64,000 bases of DNA from a virus: the IMG/VR virus record IMGVR_UViG_3300030101_002380, positions 1-64,000 of that record. One strand, given 5' to 3'. The position numbers and the translations under genes were made by a program. The notes below the pieces were generated by a model. The model was not told the DNA's origin, searched no databases, and saw only the letters and a program-made list of their open reading frames with translations. Shown here piece after piece: positions 60,170 through 64,000 of this stretch. Position 1 is the stretch's first letter. Each line of letters begins with the position of its first letter.

Positions 60170-61344
60170 AAAAAATATATAGAATAGATTTAAATTGTTC
60201 TGATAAAGGAGACTTTACGTTTAATGTATGTCACATGGGTTATTTTGTGCGCAGTAAAGATAGTAGAAATTATTCAGATTTAAAGATTGAAGATTATGTA
60301 AAATGTTTACAACCTGATTCTAAATGGCTAACTGCTAATGTTAACAAGATTTATAGATTACCACACCTACAATTATCAAGAGATAAGCTGTCTATGTTAC
60401 AAGAAAAGTGTAAGTTTAAAAATACACGTAAGATAGATGATGCTGATCTTGTTATCGTAGGTAAGAATACTATAGAAAAATTAACAAAAACTAATTGGGC
60501 TGGTACAAGTAAAATGGATACTAATATAAGATCAAGGTTAGTTAGTGCTATTACTTCTTCTAAGATAGATGAAGAACATAAAACTTTAGTTATAAAACAG
60601 TTAGATTCTATAGAGAGTGATGCTTATTTTACTATGTCTTCATGTCATTATTATTATCATGATAAGAATGATTATACAAAGTTTCATGAGGATTTTCTTA
60701 ATTGTTTAAACGTTAAATCAAACTACTTAGATTATATTCCTTTAGATATGTATGATTCATACAATAGTATTATGAATTCTAATTATGATTTTGTTAGTGA
60801 TGAGCATATGAATAAGCTATGTACAGAAGATTCAGTTGTTTTAACTAAAGAAACATTTAAGAATATTCATAAACTTATAACATCTCCTGATAAGGAGAAT
60901 GTTACTGTTGGCATGACTATGATGGCTAATTGTAATGAAGAGGAATCAAAGACATATCTTGCATTATTATTTGCTTTTGATTCTGAAAATATGAAAGTAT
61001 CTAATATATGGAATACTGTTAACTTTAAGTCTTTAAAGAAGTTATATGAACAATATATTAACTTACAACTAGGACAATGGGGTAATGCATATGATCATTT
61101 AATTAAATGGATGTGTAAAGATAAATGTCTTACTATATTTGCATCAAGAGTAATTGCTAATACTATGTTTAAACGTGTATTATCTGGTTATTCTGGTGCA
61201 GGTACAAGAGAGAGTGTCTTTACATTGAGTGCATCTGATCTTAAACTTAAACCAGAGTTTGCAGATCAAATTGTTAGTGATGTAGATACTAATTTAGTAA
61301 ATGTTATTGATAATGCTGGTAGCCATAATGATTTACCTTTTTAG
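60166..61344 (+). CDS. Paired unknown protein B, paralogue of A
   Basis: The 392-residue protein overlaps gene A in an ATGA junction. It has the same outline: NKIYRLPHLQLSRDKLSMLQEKCKFKNTRKIDDADLVIVGKNTIEKL (about 62-108) and later VVLTKETFKNIHKLITSPDKENVTVGMTMMANCNEEESKTYLALLFAF. The order of strand and helix words suggests gene duplication with strong divergence. No motif is recognised. It closes the seven-gene block starting at 55,579, and a long stem-loop follows directly. Confidence 0.6.
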   Translation: MKKIYRIDLNCSDKGDFTFNVCHMGYFVRSKDSRNYSDLKIEDYVKCLQPDSKWLTANVNKIYRLPHLQLSRDKLSMLQEKCKFKNTRKIDDADLVIVGKNTIEKLTKTNWAGTSKMDTNIRSRLVSAITSSKIDEEHKTLVIKQLDSIESDAYFTMSSCHYYYHDKNDYTKFHEDFLNCLNVKSNYLDYIPLDMYDSYNSIMNSNYDFVSDEHMNKLCTEDSVVLTKETFKNIHKLITSPDKENVTVGMTMMANCNEEESKTYLALLFAFDSENMKVSNIWNTVNFKSLKKLYEQYINLQLGQWGNAYDHLIKWMCKDKCLTIFASRVIANTMFKRVLSGYSGAGTRESVFTLSASDLKLKPEFADQIVSDVDTNLVNVIDNAGSHNDLPF

Positions 61345-61364
61345 TTTAGTGTGAATTTACCAGC

Positions 61365-61421
61365 GGTAAGAAAGTACGGGTTAGGTTATAATATCTTGTG
61401 GAAGCCCGTGCTTCTCTTACC
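61365..61421 (+). other. 16-bp bulged stem-loop before a zinc-ribbon gene
   Basis: Arms 61,365-61,380 and 61,405-61,421 pair over 16 bp with one bulged C and one G-U. The loop is 24 bases. It ends 15 bases before the ATG at 61,437, and no T run follows, so it is not a plain terminator. Its architecture resembles the hairpin at 43,481. Confidence 0.6.
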
Positions 61422-61436
61422 ATTTAAATTTTAATT

Positions 61437-61595
61437 ATGAAAGAAAAGGTAAAGGTTATGAAATGTAAGCATTGTAATGTTTATAATTTTAAACCACCAG
61501 GTTATAGTTATAGTGATTGTCTTAATTGTGGACAATCTTTAAATAAAAAACAATATGAAAAAAGATCCAATAAAAGAAGAAGAATTTTACAATAA
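61437..61595 (+). CDS. 52-residue zinc-ribbon protein
   Basis: The frame MKEKVKVMKCKHCNVYNFKP, then PGYSYSDCLNCGQSLNKKQYEKRSNKRRRILQ, has CxxC at 10-13 and CxxC at 28-31 (zinc ribbon) and a basic tail. It overlaps the PD-(D/E)XK nuclease start by 41 bases, a long but common arrangement in this compact arm. It directly follows the bulged stem-loop. It is probably a small DNA- or RNA-binding protein, perhaps a partner of the nuclease. Confidence 0.6.
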   Translation: MKEKVKVMKCKHCNVYNFKPPGYSYSDCLNCGQSLNKKQYEKRSNKRRRILQ

Positions 61596-62541
61596 GGACT
61601 ATAGTTTTAGTTATTCATCATTGAATAAACTATTATTTAGTCCATCACTTTTTTATAAAGATTATATCCTTAAAGAAAGGGAAGAGAAGACAGACAAACA
61701 CCTTATTGAAGGTAAGTTATTACATCTGTTAATTCTTGAACCTGAAAGATTACATGAAAAGTTTTCTATAGTTCCTACTAAAGTACCATCTGAATCGTTA
61801 AAGAAGGTTTTGAAAGTTATAGCTGCCTGTAATATATCAGAGTTATCTATGGTAGATGATAAAGTAATTTCAGATGCATTGCAAGAAGTTGGTTTATATC
61901 AATCACTTAAAGATGAATCTAAACGTATAGCTAAGGTTCGTACTACAGAGTGTGAAGATTACTATGCATTTATGTGTGATACTAGTGGTAAAGATATTAT
62001 AGATAATGACATGTTACTACGTGCTATGGATCGTGTACAGATCATTAAAAATAATAAGCAGGTAATGGACTTATTGTTTCATCAGACTACAGACTTTGAG
62101 CTAGATCCTATTGAAACTCATAATGAGAAATATCTTAAATGTGAGTTAAATGATTATAAGTTTGGCCTTAAAGGTTATGTTGATAGGTACATTATTGATC
62201 ATGAGACAAAACAAATAACTATTGTAGATATTAAAACTACATCTAAAAGTTTGGACAAGTTTGCAGAGACTGTAGACTACTATAACTATTGGATGCAGGC
62301 AGTTATTTACATTACATTGGTGATAAAAAGTTCTGAAAAAGATATTACAGATTATAAAATTAATTTTAATTTTGTTGTAATTGATAACTATGATCAAGTA
62401 TATGTATTTGATGTAAGTGAAAATACACTCAGAGAATGGTATACTGGTTTTCAAAAAACACTAGAAGAAGCCAATTATCATTATGATAAAAGAGATTATA
62501 GTTTACCATATGAATTTGCAAAAGGTAATGTAGTATTATAG
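61555..62541 (+). CDS. PD-(D/E)XK exonuclease (YqaJ/Cas4-like), early-arm copy
   Basis: The 328-residue protein has FSYSSLNKLLFSPSLFYKDYIL at the start, as in RecB/Cas4 nucleases, an EGKLLHLLILEP helix (near 54-65), and the catalytic core GLKGYVDRYIIDHETKQITIVDIKTTSKS (about 203-230) with D and DIKT. The C-terminal WMQAVIYITLV helix is the Q-motif type. It likely resects DNA ends to feed the Sak4-like annealing ATPase. It is not a duplicate of the late-arm nuclease at 36,837; the sequence similarity is limited to the fold. Confidence 0.75.
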   Translation: MKKDPIKEEEFYNKDYSFSYSSLNKLLFSPSLFYKDYILKEREEKTDKHLIEGKLLHLLILEPERLHEKFSIVPTKVPSESLKKVLKVIAACNISELSMVDDKVISDALQEVGLYQSLKDESKRIAKVRTTECEDYYAFMCDTSGKDIIDNDMLLRAMDRVQIIKNNKQVMDLLFHQTTDFELDPIETHNEKYLKCELNDYKFGLKGYVDRYIIDHETKQITIVDIKTTSKSLDKFAETVDYYNYWMQAVIYITLVIKSSEKDITDYKINFNFVVIDNYDQVYVFDVSENTLREWYTGFQKTLEEANYHYDKRDYSLPYEFAKGNVVL

Positions 62542-63104
62542 TGAAAGGACTGTATAAAGAATATTTTCAAAAAAGTAAAGTCTTTCTTTATCCCTTATTA
62601 GGTATTAAGAAAGGAGTTAGGTTTGTTCCTGTACAAACGTATATCAGTTGGGGTGATAGCTACACTGAGTACAGGAACAGGCTTATCTGTCTTTATACAT
62701 TAGATAAGGATAATCTAGATGAGTTTGAAATATTCAGTGATGTATATTTAGAATCTTCAGATCATTTTGCAGCAAAGAATAGAATTAATATGTACAATTT
62801 TATATATGTATTTGATCTAAAAGAATTTAAAACTGACTATACAAAGTTCCTAAAGGGTAAGTATTCTAAATTTAGAAAGAAGACTAAAGATAAGATTATG
62901 AAATTCTTTGGTGAACATAGTTCTACTTCTGAGTATATAGAAAGTTATTTATTTCCAGAATATTATTGGGAAGACTATGCTGAGTTTTTAGCTATCAATG
63001 AAACAGATCTTCAAAAGGTGGGTGAGCTATGTAGTAAACCTGACTTAGATAAGGAAAACTTAACTGAAGATTTGGAAATAATAAAAAAAGAATTAAATTT
63101 GTAA
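62541..63104 (+). CDS. Early protein of unknown function (GTG start)
   Basis: The 187-residue protein starts with GTG at 62,541, sharing one base with the nuclease TAG, which makes the rare start credible. The sequence (MKGLYKEYFQKSKVFLYPLLGIKKGVRFVPVQTYISWGD) is aromatic and charged, with a helical end (KFLKGKYSKFRKKTKDKIMKFFGEHSS). No family is recognised. Its place between the nuclease and the 149-residue gene suggests a replication or recombination helper. Confidence 0.55.
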   Translation: MKGLYKEYFQKSKVFLYPLLGIKKGVRFVPVQTYISWGDSYTEYRNRLICLYTLDKDNLDEFEIFSDVYLESSDHFAAKNRINMYNFIYVFDLKEFKTDYTKFLKGKYSKFRKKTKDKIMKFFGEHSSTSEYIESYLFPEYYWEDYAEFLAINETDLQKVGELCSKPDLDKENLTEDLEIIKKELNL

Positions 63105-63122
63105 ATTAAAAATAAAACTGAT

Positions 63123-63572
63123 ATGGCAAAAAAAGAAAAAAATTATGTAACAGAAAATCCAAAGTCTATGATGTTAGTCAAAAGTGCTTTTGGACAGAAA
63201 AAAAGTTTTAAATTAATTCCTATCACTAATGATTGTCCTTTTGTAGAATGTTTATTTTCACCAGAACAACAAATGATGGTTATTATTAGTAAGTATATGA
63301 AGGGTGCTTATCATATGGTGCAAAAACTAGATGATAATGGAGACCCTATTCCTGTAAAAGGAAAACCTAGATTAAATGGTAACAAGTATAAAGAAGAAAG
63401 AAGACTTGTTGACACTTGTTCTGAACACTATATTCTTACTGAAGAAGAGATCAGAGAGATGATTAAAATGTTTGCAGTTAATCCTGATGCATTAGATCTT
63501 GATGAGTTCTTTTTAAAAGAAAGTGATATAGTAGGTGGATCAGCAGATTTACCTATACTTGAAAAAGTATAA
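63123..63572 (+). CDS. Early protein of unknown function before the terminator
   Basis: The 149-residue protein MAKKEKNYVTENPKSMMLVKSAFGQKKSFKLIPITNDCPFVECLFSPEQQMMVIISKYMKGAYHMV has no recognised motif. The middle part (KLDDNGDPIPVKGKPRLNGNKYKEERRLVDTCSEHYILTEEEIREMIKMFAVN) includes a possible helix near the end. It is the last gene of its transcript: a strong terminator follows 25 bases later. Conserved position next to a nuclease and a polymerase suggests a fork-associated helper. Confidence 0.5.
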   Translation: MAKKEKNYVTENPKSMMLVKSAFGQKKSFKLIPITNDCPFVECLFSPEQQMMVIISKYMKGAYHMVQKLDDNGDPIPVKGKPRLNGNKYKEERRLVDTCSEHYILTEEEIREMIKMFAVNPDALDLDEFFLKESDIVGGSADLPILEKV

Positions 63573-63596
63573 TTAGTTAACAACCCCCAGATTAGA

Positions 63597-63620
63597 GGGA
63601 GCTACGGCTCCCTTTTTTTT
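63597..63620 (+). terminator. Strong rho-independent terminator with UNCG loop
   Basis: GGGAGC, loop TACG, GCTCCC, then eight T. The C(UACG)G loop is one of the most stable tetraloops. It ends the transcript that holds the recombination genes. Confidence 0.92.
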
Positions 63621-63644
63621 GGATTAAAATAACATAAAGATTGA

Positions 63645-63725
63645 GAGAAGGCCAAGTGGGTTGAGGTAGTAGGTCTAAGACCGGCATCAGACGAACCCAA
63701 TTATACCTGCCTCTGGTTCCTTCTC
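63645..63725 (+). other. Structured leader before the polymerase gene, possible pseudoknot
   Basis: GAGAAGG (63,645-63,651) pairs with CCTTCTC (63,719-63,725), CCA (63,652-63,654) with TGG (63,714-63,716), and GAGGTAG (63,663-63,669) with CTGCCTC (63,707-63,713). GGGTT (63,658-63,662) can also pair with AACCC (63,694-63,698), which crosses the last helix. It lies between terminator and polymerase start. It does not fold as a tRNA. It is a candidate regulatory leader. Confidence 0.45.
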
Positions 63726-63744
63726 CTTTCTTTTTTAAAATGAC

Positions 63745-64000
63745 ATGACTATGAACCATTGGATAATGGACTATGAGACTTTGTCAAATTGTTTTGTGGC
63801 CGTATTCAAACACTACAAAACTGATGAGACACATATTTTTTCTGTATGTAAACTACAGAATGATTATGATAAGTTCATAGAATTCCTTAAACAAAATATA
63901 GAAAATAGAGAGTGGCATATATCTTATAACGGATTAGCGTTTGATGCCCAAATAACTCATAATATAATTAAAGACCATGAGAACTTGAAGCTCATGGATG
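63745..64000 (+). CDS. DNA polymerase, N-terminal proofreading domain, partial
   Basis: The frame from ATG at 63,745 (MTMNHWIMDYETLSNCFVAVF; a second ATG follows at 63,751) runs off the right edge after 85 residues. MDYET matches exonuclease motif I (DxE), and ISYNGLAFDAQIT near 70 matches motif II (N...FD) of proofreading 3'-5' exonucleases in DNA polymerases, probably family B or A. It follows the recombination and primase genes, completing the replication module. The exact polymerase family cannot be fixed from this part. Confidence 0.7.
   Translation, partial: MTMNHWIMDYETLSNCFVAVFKHYKTDETHIFSVCKLQNDYDKFIEFLKQNIENREWHISYNGLAFDAQITHNIIKDHENLKLMD

Noticed and set aside
63645-63725. tRNA-like 7-bp end pairing
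   Set aside because: There is no T-arm with a TTCRA loop and no acceptable anticodon arm on either strand, so it is not called a tRNA.
1-64000. Stop-codon reassignment (TAG or TGA read through), as known in some crAss-like phages
   Set aside because: TAG, TGA and TAA all end frames at sensible overlaps with the next gene (for example TAG at 55,661 and 62,539), so the standard code holds.
1-64000. CRISPR array, insertion sequence, integrase or attachment site
   Set aside because: No regularly spaced repeats, transposase or integrase motifs, or terminal inverted repeats of that kind were seen.

Overview
This window looks like one segment of a large, AT-rich, double-stranded DNA phage that infects a Bacteroidota-type host. 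The best overall fit is a crAss-like (Crassvirales-like) tailed phage, probably from an environmental source. I infer this from the gene set and order: large terminase, portal, scaffold-like protein, major capsid protein, connector and ring-like proteins, Cys-rich and FN3 appendage proteins, then very large tail-associated proteins. An HU/IHF-like protein, a GroES-like protein, a PhoH ATPase, a MoxR ATPase with a vWA partner and a DnaA domain IV-like protein are also present. No host genes, rRNA genes or integrase are seen. The genetic code appears standard, with TAG used as a stop.

Layout. From 1 to 42,257 nearly every gene is on the minus strand. This is the late arm, read leftward from 42 kb: a small DNA-repair-like protein and nuclease, four tiny Lys-rich proteins, a holin candidate, PhoH, a cell-wall enzyme with a YkuD-type motif, regulators, a PD-(D/E)XK nuclease, GroES, terminase, portal, scaffold, decoration and capsid proteins, connector proteins, appendage proteins, and finally the huge tail and cell-wall-attack proteins of 2577 and 2108 residues plus a partial one at the left edge. 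From 42,454 to 64,000 nearly every gene is on the plus strand. This is the early/replication arm: SF2 helicase, HNH nuclease, DnaA-like protein, DnaB-type helicase, Sak4-like ATPase, a binding-protein candidate, primase, RusA-like resolvase, a MoxR/vWA module, a second PD-(D/E)XK nuclease, and the start of a proofreading DNA polymerase that runs off the right edge. One 175-residue gene (49,519-50,046) is inverted within this arm.

The two arms diverge from 42,258-42,453. Just to the right, at 42,748-43,577, lies the most striking feature: about 830 bases with no credible gene but a dense series of inverted repeats. These include a 19-bp stem immediately before the next gene and a copy of a 15-base word from the preceding gene. 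A DnaA-box-like sequence inside a small hairpin lies in the divergent region, so the area may hold a replication origin, a structured noncoding RNA, or both. Smaller bulged stem-loops also sit directly before other plus-strand genes (54.15, 61.37 and 63.65 kb). On the minus strand, the word GTATATTAT recurs 34-75 bases (once 20 bases) upstream of gene starts and is a good candidate for a late promoter element.

How the parts may work together (inference): the early arm replicates and processes the genome and may remodel host functions through the MoxR/vWA set. The late arm builds a podovirus-like particle whose tail polyprotein carries a zincin motif, two muramidase-like motifs, three LysM repeats and a YkuD-type domain, separated by a recurring KGG/AQDG-like linker. 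One tRNA-Arg(UCU) matches the heavy AGA use in the phage genes.
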